Assembly (NCBI GenBank): GCA_001797675.1
Contig: MGQB01000012.1
Span: 1 to 44,379 of the forward strand
Source of the DNA: Deltaproteobacteria bacterium RBG_13_43_22
Lineage (GTDB): Bacteria > Desulfobacterota > RBG-13-43-22
DNA: 44,379 bases
Reading direction: 5' to 3'
Shown: positions 1 to 8,288 of the stretch, one piece after another
Layout: each line of letters begins with the position of its first letter
How positions within the stretch are numbered: the stretch's first letter is position 1
The notes under the pieces: generated by a model
The model's database searches: none
Told to the model about the DNA's origin: nothing
What the model saw: the letters and a program-made list of their open reading frames with translations, nothing else
Program-made: the position numbers and the translations under genes

Positions 1-287
1 ATGCTCTTTCCCTTACATACCATGAAACCTCTTTTCTCGGTATGCGCGAGGTGCCTTTTATATGATTATCAAATCTCTATCCTTGACTTTTTCTCCATAT
101 TCTTGAAGCGTAGAATGGTGACAGGCGCCCAATTGTCGAGATAAAAGATTTGACCCCAGTTTCCGCTACTTGGTCAACGGCGTGCTTTCCATTGATGCCG
201 ACAATTTGACTGGCAAGAGGGGTGGGAGGGCGGGAAAAAGGCCAGGAAGGTTTATCCTTAAAAAGAACTCTTTCAGGAGGTTTCATC
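1..287. other. Left edge, no gene supported
   Basis: I see no convincing gene in this stretch. Long open frames on either strand lack ribosome sites and only mirror the DUF6790-like gene that follows. A TTGACT hexamer lies at 83-88, but no matching -10 box sits at the right distance. Confidence 0.4.
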
Positions 288-761
288 ATGCCAATTTTTA
301 TGTTGACGGTTGCCCTGCTCGCGATCATTATCCACGTTGCGCTTATAAAACAACGGTCGGCGAAGAAGATCGTTGAGATCACTTTGTTGTACCTACTTGT
401 CATCTCCGTCGGGGCAGGAGCCTTGATCTCCGGCTTTATGCATGTGTTCAACGGCCCGGCTACGGCTAAAATAATCGGCTGGCAGCCGGGCAGTCCGTTC
501 CAATATGAAGTGGGCGTCGCGGATATGGCCTTTGGTCTGATCGGTGTGCTCTGCATATTCTTCCGCGGGTCTTTCTGGCTCGCCGCCATCATCGCGAACG
601 GCGTCTTCTTGCTCGGCTGTATGATAGGCCACTTCAGGTCCCTGGCCGAAAGCGGAAACCTGGCTGCCTACAATATCGGGCCGAATATCATTATCGCGGA
701 CCTGATCCTCCCTCTCTTGCTGATCGGGCTCTACATTGTTTATCAAAAGCTTCGTAATTAA
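288..761 (+). CDS. DUF6790-like small membrane protein
   Basis: Small integral membrane protein of 157 residues with four or five hydrophobic segments: the N-terminus (MPIFMLTVALLAIIIHVAL), a segment around residues 25-45, two in the middle (FGLIGVLCIFF, ANGVFLLG) and one at the C-terminus. The layout and the NGVFLLGC..GH region resemble DUF6790 proteins, whose function is unknown. The start at 288 is chosen because AGGAGG at 275-280 lies seven bases upstream; the longer frame from 222 has no such site. It is followed by an AT-rich patch and mobile-element debris, so it may be the last gene of a neighbouring segment. Membrane location is clear; the family name is a recollection-based inference. 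Confidence 0.7.
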   Translation: MPIFMLTVALLAIIIHVALIKQRSAKKIVEITLLYLLVISVGAGALISGFMHVFNGPATAKIIGWQPGSPFQYEVGVADMAFGLIGVLCIFFRGSFWLAAIIANGVFLLGCMIGHFRSLAESGNLAAYNIGPNIIIADLILPLLLIGLYIVYQKLRN

Positions 762-766
762 AAGGA

Positions 767-803
767 TTAAAAATATTATTAAAAATATTAAAAATAAAAA
801 TAA
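767..803. repeat. AT-rich tandem 12-mer
   Basis: Two exact head-to-tail copies of ATTAAAAATATT (767-778 and 779-790) run into AAAAATAAAAATAAA. It is low-complexity sequence just after a stop codon, with no evident function. Confidence 0.6.
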
Positions 804-805
804 AG

Positions 806-834
806 GGGACGGTTTTCTTTAAATTATTAAATTA
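806..834 (+). repeat. GGGGACG element end
   Basis: GGGGACGG followed by an A/T-rich TTTAAATTATTAAATTA tail. The same GGGGACG-plus-A/T design recurs at both ends of the element at 1575-1713, so this may be a solitary end of the same transposable repeat family. There is only one end here, so the call is weak. Confidence 0.3.
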
Positions 835-860
835 GCACTTGAACACATGAACATAAGGAT

Positions 861-920
861 GCCTAACAAGTTGCTCCAGCGGATGGCGTAAACGCCGCCG
901 CTAAGTTTGGTTGTAATGCC
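861..920 (+). repeat. attC-like integron recombination site (degraded)
   Basis: The stretch begins with GCCTAAC (861-867), which fits the RYYYAAC R'' core of integron attC sites. It continues AAGTTGCTCCAGCGG and folds through an imperfect stem (AGCGGatGGCG against CGCCgCCGCT), then AAGTTTGG and TTGTAATGCC. The order and spacing match attC cassettes of about 60 bases, but the right core should read GTTRRRY and here reads GTAATGC. It sits directly upstream of an AT-rich single gene with its own ribosome site, as in a gene cassette. No integrase is present in the window, so it is probably a decayed or isolated site. Confidence 0.4.
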
Positions 921-941
921 GTCCTGCAGAAGGGAGGAAAA

Positions 942-1496
942 ATGCAGATCCAATATCCTGAGATTGGAATTTGCGGTCTTTCCTGTAGATTATGTCCAAC
1001 TTATAATGCCAATGCTAAAAGTAAATGCAATGGGTGTAAGAGTGAATATAGAATGGGCGCCGGCTGCCCTTTCATTACTTGCGCATTAAAGAAAAAAGGA
1101 ATTGAGTTTTGTTGGCAATGTGAAGAAAGTGCTTCATGTAAAAAGTGGAGTAAGCATAGAGAAGTCGGCAAACGGGTTGATTCTTTCAAATGCTATCAAA
1201 CACTTGAAGACGATATTTTTTTCATTCAAGCGAATGGTATTGATGAATTTCAAAAAAATCAGAAAATGCGAGAGCAGTTGCTGAAAGAAATGCTGCAAAA
1301 TTACAATGAAGGTCGTTCAAAAAGTTATTATTGTATTGCGGCAACAGTTTTACAAATAGAGGAATTGAATGCCGCATTAATCCAAGCAAAAAAAGACTCT
1401 ATCAAGTTGGATATTAAAGGTAAGTCCAAAGTACTTCATTCTGTTTTGGATGAAATCGCTGAAAGAAAGCATTATTTGCTTAAATTAAGGAAATAA
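942..1496 (+). CDS. DUF3795 zinc-binding-type protein
   Basis: Soluble 184-residue protein of the DUF3795 type; function unknown. The N-terminal half is cysteine rich: C11, C15 and C18 in GICGLSCRLCPTY, then CNGCK, a CPF...C pair, and CWQCEESASCKKW, which suggests one or two metal sites. The C-terminal half is lysine- and glutamate-rich helix without cysteines. The start at 942 is supported by GGGAGG at 932-937. The gene is much richer in A and T than the GC-rich acetyltransferase and YjgR genes that follow. It lies between an attC-like site and an inverted-end element, which suggests horizontal acquisition. Family assignment rests on the N-terminal cysteine pattern. Confidence 0.75.
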   Translation: MQIQYPEIGICGLSCRLCPTYNANAKSKCNGCKSEYRMGAGCPFITCALKKKGIEFCWQCEESASCKKWSKHREVGKRVDSFKCYQTLEDDIFFIQANGIDEFQKNQKMREQLLKEMLQNYNEGRSKSYYCIAATVLQIEELNAALIQAKKDSIKLDIKGKSKVLHSVLDEIAERKHYLLKLRK

Positions 1497-1574
1497 GCCT
1501 GTTTATTATATATTACAAAAATGAGCCTAACATAGGTATTCTCCGGAAATCACTCGCTGCTCTCCCAGAGAATT

Positions 1575-1722
1575 GGGGACGACCTTAATTAATAAAATAA
1601 TTTGACTTAATGCCTGCTGCTGTCGATTATGCGGCTCAGCGAAAAGGGAAGACGGTAGAGGAAATGGATTATCACTTGGAAGCTTGACTTGTTTAAATAT
1701 TTAAGATCGTCCCTTTTTTCCC
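1575..1722. mobile_element. Inverted-end element, Y1-transposase related
   Basis: About 140 bases are bounded by inverted ends. The left end reads GGGGACGACCTTAATTAAT from 1575. The right end, reversed, reads GGGACGATCTTAAATATTTA from 1713 inward, about 17 of 22 positions matching. The interior keeps what looks like the last codons of a REP-associated tyrosine transposase (1610-1687). This looks like an internally deleted copy of an IS200/IS605-related element. The gap between the DUF3795 gene and the acetyltransferase (1497-1818) contains nothing else I can identify. Confidence 0.45.
1610..1687 (+). pseudogene. C-terminal scrap of a Y1-type transposase
   Basis: A 25-codon frame (MPAAVDYAAQRKGKTVEEM, then DYHLEA, stop) resembles the extreme C-terminus of REP-associated Y1 transposases, where a small helix-turn-helix tail ends in a phrase like 'V.YA.QRG.KIA.E'. 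No catalytic HUH motif or tyrosine remains. The likeness is short, and the call leans on its position between the inverted ends. Confidence 0.35.
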
Positions 1723-1818
1723 TTTACAATTATTTGTCAATATTATTTTATAGCTAAATCGATTTTATGGTACATTTCGGGAAACTATTTAATTACATTA
1801 TTAGCCACCTGACATCGC

Positions 1819-2342
1819 ATGCTTGAGATCCGACCGGTTACCGCTAATGACATTGAGGTCCTCGCGCATCTTCATACCGAAAGCTGGCGCGATGCGTATC
1901 GGGGTATCCTGAGCGACCAATACTTGGACGGGGACATCCTGAGAGAGAGACAGGCCCTGTGGCGCTCCCGGCTTCAAGGCCCAGCGCCCGGCCAGTATGG
2001 CTTGCTGGCGTTCAGCGGCACGACCCCGGCGGGCTTTGCCTTCGCCTTCCCAGGTGCTCACAAGCGATGGGGTACGCTCCTTGACAATCTCCATGTCCGT
2101 CCGGGTCAGCGCGGCGGTGGGGTCGGAACGCAACTCCTCCACGCCGTGACCGGGCATGTCAAGACGGTCCACCCGGGAGAGGGACTGTTCCTGTGGGTGT
2201 ACGAGTTGAACACGCGCACTCGTGCCTACTACGAGAGCAGATCGAACGCGCGGAGATTGCGGCCCCTGGTGGCGGGACGGTCGCTGAGTGGCTGTATGCG
2301 TGGTCAGACATCGAAGTTCTCCACAGGGCCACGCGCGGTTAA
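1819..2342 (+). pseudogene. GNAT N-acetyltransferase, frameshifted
   Basis: The first 140 residues are a GNAT acetyltransferase, which would transfer acetyl from acetyl-CoA to an amine. The start MLEIRPVTANDIEVL, the ESWRDAYRGIL helix and the acetyl-CoA loop RPGQRGGGVGTQLL are typical. After ARAYYES (about 2237) the original frame turns into low-quality sequence that stays open to 2403. The expected C-terminus appears in another frame from 2238 (QIERAEIAAPGGGTVAEWLY) and ends at TAA 2340-2342. The few residues normally between YYE and QIERAEI are missing, so a small deletion of non-multiple-of-three length is likely. The gene is GC-rich between AT-rich neighbours. The truncated product probably lacks the last strand of the fold. 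Confidence 0.7.
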
Positions 2343-2456
2343 ACGTTCCTTCGAGCGGGCAATCCCCGGCAAGCCGGGTCTTGCCGCTCATGTCAACCGG
2401 TAAGTATTATGATGATAGGTTAACTTTATCGGCATCGTCAAAGAAGGAGGTAATGC

Positions 2457-3947
2457 GTGAACGAGATACTGATTGGTAAGGGCGAACAAGCTGTTCACTT
2501 GCTGGCCAAATACGGCAACCGCCATGGCCTGGTCGCCGGAGCCACCGGTACCGGCAAAACTATTTCTCTATTAGTACTGGCCGAGGGTTTTTCACGTTTG
2601 GGCGTTCCGGTATTCATGGCCGACGTAAAGGGCGATGTCGCCGGTTTGGCGATGGCCGGTATCCCCAACGAGAAAATCATCCAGCGTGTGGCCCAAATTG
2701 GTATAGAGGGCTACACGAATGAGGCCAATCCGGTCTTATTCTGGGACTTGTTCGGTAAGGCTGGTCATCCGGTACGGACCACGATCAGCGAAATCGGCCC
2801 GAGCCTGCTGGGGCGGATCCTGGAGATTAACGACACCCAGGTAGGGATGCTTGAAATCGCCTTTAAATTGGCGGACGACCAGGGTCTGCTGTTGCTGGAC
2901 CTCGACGACCTGCGCGCCCTGCTTACCTTTGTCGCGGACAATCGCAAGGAAATCTCAACCCGATATGGTCTGGTAAGCACACAGTCCGTGGCTGCTATTC
3001 AGCGCGCCCTGTTGACGCTGGAGCGGGAAGGCGGGGAAACCTTATTCGGCGAGCCCGCACTGGATCTTAACGACTTGCTGCGCACCGACCTTAGCGGCCG
3101 GGGTATCGTCAACATCCTGGTCGCAGACCAGCTTATTTTGAAACCCCGATTGTACTCGAGCTTTCTCTTGTGGCTGCTATCGGAACTTTTCGAAAACCTG
3201 CCCGAGGTGGGCGACCTGGATAGGCCCAAGCTGGTGTTCTTTTTCGATGAGGCCCATCTGCTATTTGACGACGCACCCCCGATGTTGCGCCAGCGTGTGG
3301 AACAGGTAGTGCGGATCATACGCTCGAAAGGCGTTGGGGTGTACTTCTGCTCGCAATTCCCTGACGACGTGCCCAACGAGATCCTCGGTCAGCTCGGGAA
3401 CCGCATCCAGCATGCGCTGCGGGCTTACACGCCTCGTGATCAGAAGGCGGTAAAAACCGCTGCGGAAACCTTTGTTGCCAACCCGAAACTGGACGTAGCT
3501 AAGGTCATCTCTCAGCTCGCTGTTGGCGAGGCCCTGGTTTCCACCCTCCAGGATAAAGGGGTGCCGATGCCGGTAGAGCGCACCCTGATTTGTCCGCCGC
3601 GTTGCCGGATGGGAGCGATCACACCGGAGGAGCGCGCGGTCGTGAGAGCACGCAGCCCTATAGGCGGCAAGTACGATTCCCTGGTAAACCGAGAGTCGGC
3701 CTACGAGATCTTAAACCGGCGGACTCAGGAGAGGGAAGAGGCCAAGTCGAAGTCGGATCGAGCTGAGACAGAGAAGCCGTCCGAACGCGGTGGGATGTTC
3801 AGCGATTGGATGTGGGGCACTAAACGCCGGCAGGGTATGGTGGAAACAATGGCCAAACAGGCCGCGCGTACCGTGGGAAGCCAGATCGGCCGTCGGATTT
3901 TACGAGGCGTGCTTGGCGGCATATTAGGTGGATCAAGCCGCCGTTAG
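2457..3947 (+). CDS. yjgR: YjgR/DUF853 HerA-like ATPase
   Basis: Predicted cytoplasmic P-loop ATPase of the HerA/FtsK superfamily, YjgR (DUF853) type; 496 residues is the usual length. Walker A is GATGTGKT at residues 28-35, and Walker B is LVFFFDEAHLLF with D264 and E265. An ADVKGDVAGLA segment follows the P-loop, and GVYFCSQFPDDVPNEILGQLGNR is the characteristic sensor and arginine-finger region. The C-terminus is a charged linker ending in a glycine- and arginine-rich tail. The GTG start at 2457 is set by AAGGAGG at 2444-2450. The role of YjgR is unresolved; it is widespread and not tied to a defence partner here. It is unrelated in sequence detail to the HerA at 41.4 kb. Confidence 0.88.
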   Translation: MNEILIGKGEQAVHLLAKYGNRHGLVAGATGTGKTISLLVLAEGFSRLGVPVFMADVKGDVAGLAMAGIPNEKIIQRVAQIGIEGYTNEANPVLFWDLFGKAGHPVRTTISEIGPSLLGRILEINDTQVGMLEIAFKLADDQGLLLLDLDDLRALLTFVADNRKEISTRYGLVSTQSVAAIQRALLTLEREGGETLFGEPALDLNDLLRTDLSGRGIVNILVADQLILKPRLYSSFLLWLLSELFENLPEVGDLDRPKLVFFFDEAHLLFDDAPPMLRQRVEQVVRIIRSKGVGVYFCSQFPDDVPNEILGQLGNRIQHALRAYTPRDQKAVKTAAETFVANPKLDVAKVISQLAVGEALVSTLQDKGVPMPVERTLICPPRCRMGAITPEERAVVRARSPIGGKYDSLVNRESAYEILNRRTQEREEAKSKSDRAETEKPSERGGMFSDWMWGTKRRQGMVETMAKQAARTVGSQIGRRILRGVLGGILGGSSRR

Positions 3948-4026
3948 ATCAATCCTTTGAGACCGGCTGTCTGCTCCATCCCATTTCTGAAGCTATAATC
4001 GGGATAAACCAATCCAAAGAATCCTG

Positions 4027-4103
4027 GTGTCGGCCATTAATCCGAAAGAGATAATGGAAAAACTTACCAGGCTTTCGAGCGCGGTGACATCAAGACCCTT
4101 ATG
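4027..4103 (+). pseudogene. N-terminal scrap of an NTF2/SnoaL-like gene
   Basis: Frame one from GTG 4027 reads VSAINPKEIMEKL. After 4065 the adjacent frame reads YQAFERGDIKTLM. Joined, they give NPKEIMEKL-YQAFERGDIKTLM, which looks like the first helix of SnoaL/NTF2-like proteins ('...lY.AF.rGD...l'). One T seems to be missing at about 4063-4066. The second piece runs in frame into the ATG at 4101, so the remnant ends exactly where the transglutaminase gene starts. It is short, so the family call is tentative. Confidence 0.4.
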
Positions 4104-5594
4104 AAAAAACCATCCGGTCAAAGCGCCCCTCTACCCAGGAAACTAAAAACGGTTTTTTTCCTATCCTTCGGGCTATGGCTGATTTTCTTGGGGTTGTGGA
4201 CCTATAAAACTTATCACCCACAAGCCAGTCCTAGCGCAGCCGGCCTTGCCCCAAAACAAATTCTTCTCCAGGATTCCGAAGACTGGATGTCCATCTATTT
4301 CAACAACCAAAAAATCGGTTATTCCCATACGGTCAAGCAGCGTTCAGCAGAGGGATATGCCATCAATCAGGATCTTTTTTTAAGGCTTATGGTCCTCGGG
4401 TTCCCCCGACAGATGCATCTTTCCTCTACCGCCACCCTCACCTCCGATTTTTTATTAAAAGATTTCCATTTTAAAATGGTTTCCGGGTACCTGGATTATT
4501 CGATCAACGGCCTCGTTGAAGGATCAAACCTGAAGCTGACCGGGGATCTGATGGGGCAAACCCAAACCCAAAACATACTCTTGAAAGTGCCGCCCCAACT
4601 CCCCCTGACCCTGCCTTATCAGGTCTATCGGGCCCAGATGAAACCGGGAGAGAGCGCCTCCTTTTCCCTTTTCGATCCGGTTCTGATGGTCCCTAAACCG
4701 GTTACCATCACCGCCGGTGCCACGGAGATTTTGAGCCTTGAGGAGGATGCGCGTCCGGGGCAACGTTTTGAAATGAATTTATTGGGGAACAAGATGACCG
4801 TCTGGATCGATTATAAGGGCCGGGTCTTGAAAGAGGAAGGTTTAATGGGATTCCACCTGATCCGCTCCACCCGGGAAAAAGCCAAAAAGATGGATCTAGG
4901 ATCAGGCCCTGACTTGGCAACCGAGGTATCCATACCGGTTCTAAATCCTCCGGATCCCCAAAAAGTCAAAATAGTTATCCTGAAGCTTTTTCCAACCCTT
5001 GAGAATATCCCTAAAACCGAAGGCCGCCAAGGGGTTTTAGGGAACCGGGTGACCATCGAAAAAGAAATCTTATCTTCCGATGATACCTATCTTCTCCCTT
5101 ATGACCTTGGAGATCAAGGTCGGTATCTAACCGACCACCCTGTGCTGAGCTTGAAGGATCCCCGCCTGCAAGAGGCCTTAAAGGCGGCCCTGGCGAATGA
5201 GAAAGAGGCTCAAAAGGCGGCCATTCGTTTAAATACCTGGGTCTTTCAACAAATAAAAAAACGACCCACCCTGTCCATCCCCCGGGCGGTGGAAGTCCTT
5301 CAGCAGCGGGAGGGGGATTGCAATGAACACGCCACTTTACTATTGGCCTTGCTTCGGGTCGCCGGGATCCCTTCCCGTATGGCCCTGGGAGTCACCCTGC
5401 TGGGGGATCGTTTTTTCTATCATGCCTGGGTGGAGGCCTATCTGGGCCGCAAATGGGTCAGCCTGGACCCGACATTCAACCAGGTCCCTGCCGATGCCAC
5501 CCATTTGAAGCTGGCTGAAGGACTGGAGGAAGGGGTGGCCTCTCTATTGCCCATCATTGGTAAATTAAAAATTGAGATCGAGTCCGCCTTATGA
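4101..5594 (+). CDS. Membrane-anchored transglutaminase-like protein
   Basis: A protein of 497 residues with one N-terminal membrane segment (about residues 16-34) and a large outside part. A long beta-rich region of unknown type fills residues 50-330. It is followed by a transglutaminase-like (papain-fold) domain with C407 in GDCNEHATLLLALLR, H441 in FYHAWVEAYL and D456 in WVSLDPTFNQ, the expected catalytic triad. Such domains hydrolyse or transfer amide bonds, but the substrate here is unknown. The next gene, an ABC ATPase, starts 15 bases downstream and an ABC permease follows, so the three probably form one export or envelope-maturation unit. The ATG at 4101 lacks a strong ribosome site; it is preferred because the membrane segment follows at normal distance. 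Confidence 0.8.
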   Translation: MKKPSGQSAPLPRKLKTVFFLSFGLWLIFLGLWTYKTYHPQASPSAAGLAPKQILLQDSEDWMSIYFNNQKIGYSHTVKQRSAEGYAINQDLFLRLMVLGFPRQMHLSSTATLTSDFLLKDFHFKMVSGYLDYSINGLVEGSNLKLTGDLMGQTQTQNILLKVPPQLPLTLPYQVYRAQMKPGESASFSLFDPVLMVPKPVTITAGATEILSLEEDARPGQRFEMNLLGNKMTVWIDYKGRVLKEEGLMGFHLIRSTREKAKKMDLGSGPDLATEVSIPVLNPPDPQKVKIVILKLFPTLENIPKTEGRQGVLGNRVTIEKEILSSDDTYLLPYDLGDQGRYLTDHPVLSLKDPRLQEALKAALANEKEAQKAAIRLNTWVFQQIKKRPTLSIPRAVEVLQQREGDCNEHATLLLALLRVAGIPSRMALGVTLLGDRFFYHAWVEAYLGRKWVSLDPTFNQVPADATHLKLAEGLEEGVASLLPIIGKLKIEIESAL

Positions 5595-5609
5595 TAACTT
5601 GTCAAAAAT

Positions 5610-6353
5610 ATGATCCAAATTAAAAACCTGACCAAACAATTCGGTTCTTTAACAGCGGTTAATGATCTTTCTCTGGATGTGGCTCCAGGTGAGATCTTTG
5701 GATTTTTAGGACCGAACGGGGCCGGGAAAACAACCACCTTGAAGATCATGGCCGGGGTTCTGGCCCCTACTGCCGGCGATGTGGAACTCTGCGGTTTTTC
5801 CGTTCTGACCAATCCTTCTCAGGCCAAGGCTCTGACCGGCTATATCCCCGACCGGCCCTTCTTGTATGATAAACTCACCGGACTGGAATTCCTGCATTTT
5901 GTCGGCGGCCTTTATGAATTATTGCCCAAACAGATCGATCCGGAAATTGAGGTCAGGCTTAATCTGTTTGATCTCTGGGACTGGCGCAACGAATTGATCG
6001 AAAGTTATTCCCACGGGATGAAACAGCGCCTGATCATCTGCTCGGCTTTGATTCATCATCCCCGAATTTTGATTGTTGATGAACCCATGGTAGGCTTAGA
6101 CCCCAAAGGGGTCCGGATAGTCAAACGCCTTTTTCAGAAGGAAAGCGCCCAAGGGATGACCATTTTCCTCTCTACCCATACCCTGTCCACGGCCCAGGAG
6201 ATTTGCGGACGGATCGGGATCATTCAAAAAGGGGCCTTAATCGCCCTGGGTTCCATGGATTCCTTTGCCCAAGAGGCGGACTGGAAGGCCAAAGGTCTGG
6301 AAGCCCTTTTCTTGAAACTCACCGGAGATATTGAAGAGGAGTTCCTTGACTGA
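5610..6353 (+). CDS. ABC transporter ATP-binding protein
   Basis: Cytoplasmic ATPase subunit of an ABC-2-type transporter, 247 residues. It shows Walker A GPNGAGKTT (34-42), a Q-loop region around residues 80-85, the signature YSHGMKQRL, Walker B ILIVDEPMVGLDP, and the switch histidine in FLSTHTLSTA. The order and the DRPFLYDKLTG segment resemble CcmA/BcrA-type exporter ATPases. It probably powers the membrane protein at 6464-8194, with the transglutaminase-like protein as an accessory. It lies 15 bases after the preceding stop. The substrate cannot be told from sequence. Confidence 0.88.
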   Translation: MIQIKNLTKQFGSLTAVNDLSLDVAPGEIFGFLGPNGAGKTTTLKIMAGVLAPTAGDVELCGFSVLTNPSQAKALTGYIPDRPFLYDKLTGLEFLHFVGGLYELLPKQIDPEIEVRLNLFDLWDWRNELIESYSHGMKQRLIICSALIHHPRILIVDEPMVGLDPKGVRIVKRLFQKESAQGMTIFLSTHTLSTAQEICGRIGIIQKGALIALGSMDSFAQEADWKAKGLEALFLKLTGDIEEEFLD

Positions 6354-6391
6354 ATCCCTATCCGAAGATATTTGAAATTTCTCTTTTCCGA

Positions 6392-6456
6392 GTTACGGGT
6401 TTTTAGAAACAAGGTTTAAATTTTTAGTTCGCAACCCGTAACCCGAAACCCGCAAC
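6392..6456. repeat. Intergenic word repeat (AACCCGTAAC type)
   Basis: The gap before the permease holds GTTACGGGTT at 6392-6401 and its exact reverse complement AACCCGTAAC at 6433-6442. The latter runs on as CCGAAACCCGCAACGG, so one short word (AACCCG) occurs three times with changed linkers. It is one of several gaps in the window built the same way. Confidence 0.6.
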
Positions 6457-6463
6457 GGCGTTT

Positions 6464-8194
6464 ATGTTAGAGATAAATTCTCGGATGAAGTTGTTTAAGA
6501 ATCTAAAGGATATCTTTTTTCTGCTCCAACCCCGGATTCTGGGATTCAAAAACCGTCTCAAGCGAATACCCGGGACCCGCTGGAAAATTCTGCTCTTTAT
6601 CTTCATCGGCCTTTCCTTTTGGATCGGGATTTTTTACGCCTTTTTTCGTATCTTAAGCTACTTTCACGGGATACCGGGTTTTGGTGAAGTCCTGTCACAG
6701 AAGGTCCTGTCCATGATCCTGCTGACCTTTTTTACCATCCTGATCTACAGCCATTTGATTACCGCCCTTTCCAACTTCTTTCTTTCCAAAGACCTTTCTC
6801 TGCTCCATGAAACCCCTGTGCCCAGGCTGACCCTGTTTTCCGCCCGGTACCTGGAAAGCCTGTTTGATGCTTCCTGGATGGTTATCCTGATGGCCTTGCC
6901 GATCTTCCTCTGTTATGGGATCATTTTTCAGGCCCCCGCTGGATATTATATAGGCCTGCCGCTGGTTTTTTTACCTTATGTTTTTCTGGCCGGGAGCCTG
7001 GGAATTTCGATTACCCTATTATTGACAGCTTTTTTACCGGTCCGCCGGACTCGGGATTTGCTGGTAGTTTTAAGTATCCTGATGGTCACGATGTTGTTTA
7101 TGATCTTTCGCCTTATGAAGCCCGAACAACTGGTCGATCCCGATCAGCTTTCAACCCTGGTGGAATATCTGGGAAGTCTGACCGCTCAGGAGTCGCCCTA
7201 TCTCCCCAGTTCCTGGACCAAAGAGGTTTTCTGGTCTCTTCTGAAAGGGAATTATTTCCCGGCCCTGTTACCATTACTGGTGCTTTGGAGCAGTGCCTGG
7301 TTTGTTTTTTCCGCCAATCTTCTTCTGGCTGAGCAATATTATTTTTCCTCCTATTCCCGGGCCCAGGAAGGGACCTATAAGGGGATACCAGTTCAAAACA
7401 GGCTGGATAAGAGACTTTGGCAGTCCCTGCCATTCTCTCCAGGGATGAAAGGGATGATCCTGAAGGATGTGAAGGCCTTTTATCGGGACAAAACTCAATG
7501 GTCCCAGCTTTTTATCTTGCTGGTCCTGATCGTCGTTTATGTCTACAACTTCAGCGTGCTGCCTCTTCATAAGTCCCCTTTGCCAACCTTATATTTAAAA
7601 AATTTCCTTTCCTTTCTGAATTTGGGACTGGCTGGTTTTGTCCTGGCTTCGGTGGCCGTGCGGTTTGTTTTTCCCGCAGTCAGCACCGAAGGCTATGCCT
7701 TCTGGATAATCCGGAGTTCTCCCGTTTCCTTAGAAAAATTTCTCTGGTACAAATTTGTCTTTTACTTCATCCCCTTGATGGTTCTTTCCGAGGTTTTGAT
7801 TTATTTTACCAACCGGCAATTACAGGTCTCGTCCAACATGCAATGGATCTCTTCCCTGACCATGATCAGTTTGGATTTTGGTTTGGTGGGCCTGGCCATC
7901 GGACTTGGGGCCATGTATCCTCAATACGGGTCGGAAAACCTGGGACAAATGCCCACGGGTTTCGGCGGATTCCTTTATATGATTTTTTCCCTGGCCTTGA
8001 TCGGAGTGACCATTGGCCTGGAGGCCGGACCGGTGTATCGGCTGTTGATGGCCGAGCTTCGATCAACTTCTTTTACAATCTTTGACCGAGGGTGGATGAT
8101 CGGGTCTTTCGGAGGGGTTCTGGTCCTTCATCTCTTTACCGGATGGTGGGCCATGAAAAGAGGAATACAGTCTCTTAATCAAACCTTGACCTGA
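6464..8194 (+). CDS. ABC-2-type permease, large polytopic membrane protein
   Basis: Inner-membrane protein of 576 residues with roughly a dozen hydrophobic segments, including ILLFIFIGLSFWIGIFYAFF near residue 45 and a C-terminal pair ending in GVLVLHLFTGWWAMKRG. There are two similar halves, each starting with a charged amphipathic stretch, and a hydrophilic loop around residues 290-345 (EQYYFSSYSRAQEGTYKGIP). It follows the ATPase with a 110-base gap that carries a word repeat, and is the obvious membrane partner. No strong ribosome site precedes ATG 6464; the ATG at 6485 (MKLFKNLK) is an equally good start. Direction and substrate of transport are unknown. Confidence 0.78.
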   Translation: MLEINSRMKLFKNLKDIFFLLQPRILGFKNRLKRIPGTRWKILLFIFIGLSFWIGIFYAFFRILSYFHGIPGFGEVLSQKVLSMILLTFFTILIYSHLITALSNFFLSKDLSLLHETPVPRLTLFSARYLESLFDASWMVILMALPIFLCYGIIFQAPAGYYIGLPLVFLPYVFLAGSLGISITLLLTAFLPVRRTRDLLVVLSILMVTMLFMIFRLMKPEQLVDPDQLSTLVEYLGSLTAQESPYLPSSWTKEVFWSLLKGNYFPALLPLLVLWSSAWFVFSANLLLAEQYYFSSYSRAQEGTYKGIPVQNRLDKRLWQSLPFSPGMKGMILKDVKAFYRDKTQWSQLFILLVLIVVYVYNFSVLPLHKSPLPTLYLKNFLSFLNLGLAGFVLASVAVRFVFPAVSTEGYAFWIIRSSPVSLEKFLWYKFVFYFIPLMVLSEVLIYFTNRQLQVSSNMQWISSLTMISLDFGLVGLAIGLGAMYPQYGSENLGQMPTGFGGFLYMIFSLALIGVTIGLEAGPVYRLLMAELRSTSFTIFDRGWMIGSFGGVLVLHLFTGWWAMKRGIQSLNQTLT

Positions 8195-8288
8195 CCAGGA
8201 AGTGCATTCAAAAGCACGATTCGCTGATTGACTAATTCACTGCAATAGTTTATCATTTTATTTATTTAATGATCGCCTAAGAAGCCGT

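Noticed and set aside
77..592. Minus-strand open frame of 171 codons
   Set aside because: It mirrors the DUF6790-like gene, has no ribosome site and reads as low-quality protein.
2457..3947. YjgR-like ATPase as a defence HerA
   Set aside because: It is of the widespread DUF853 type and has no nuclease, SIR2 or other effector gene beside it.
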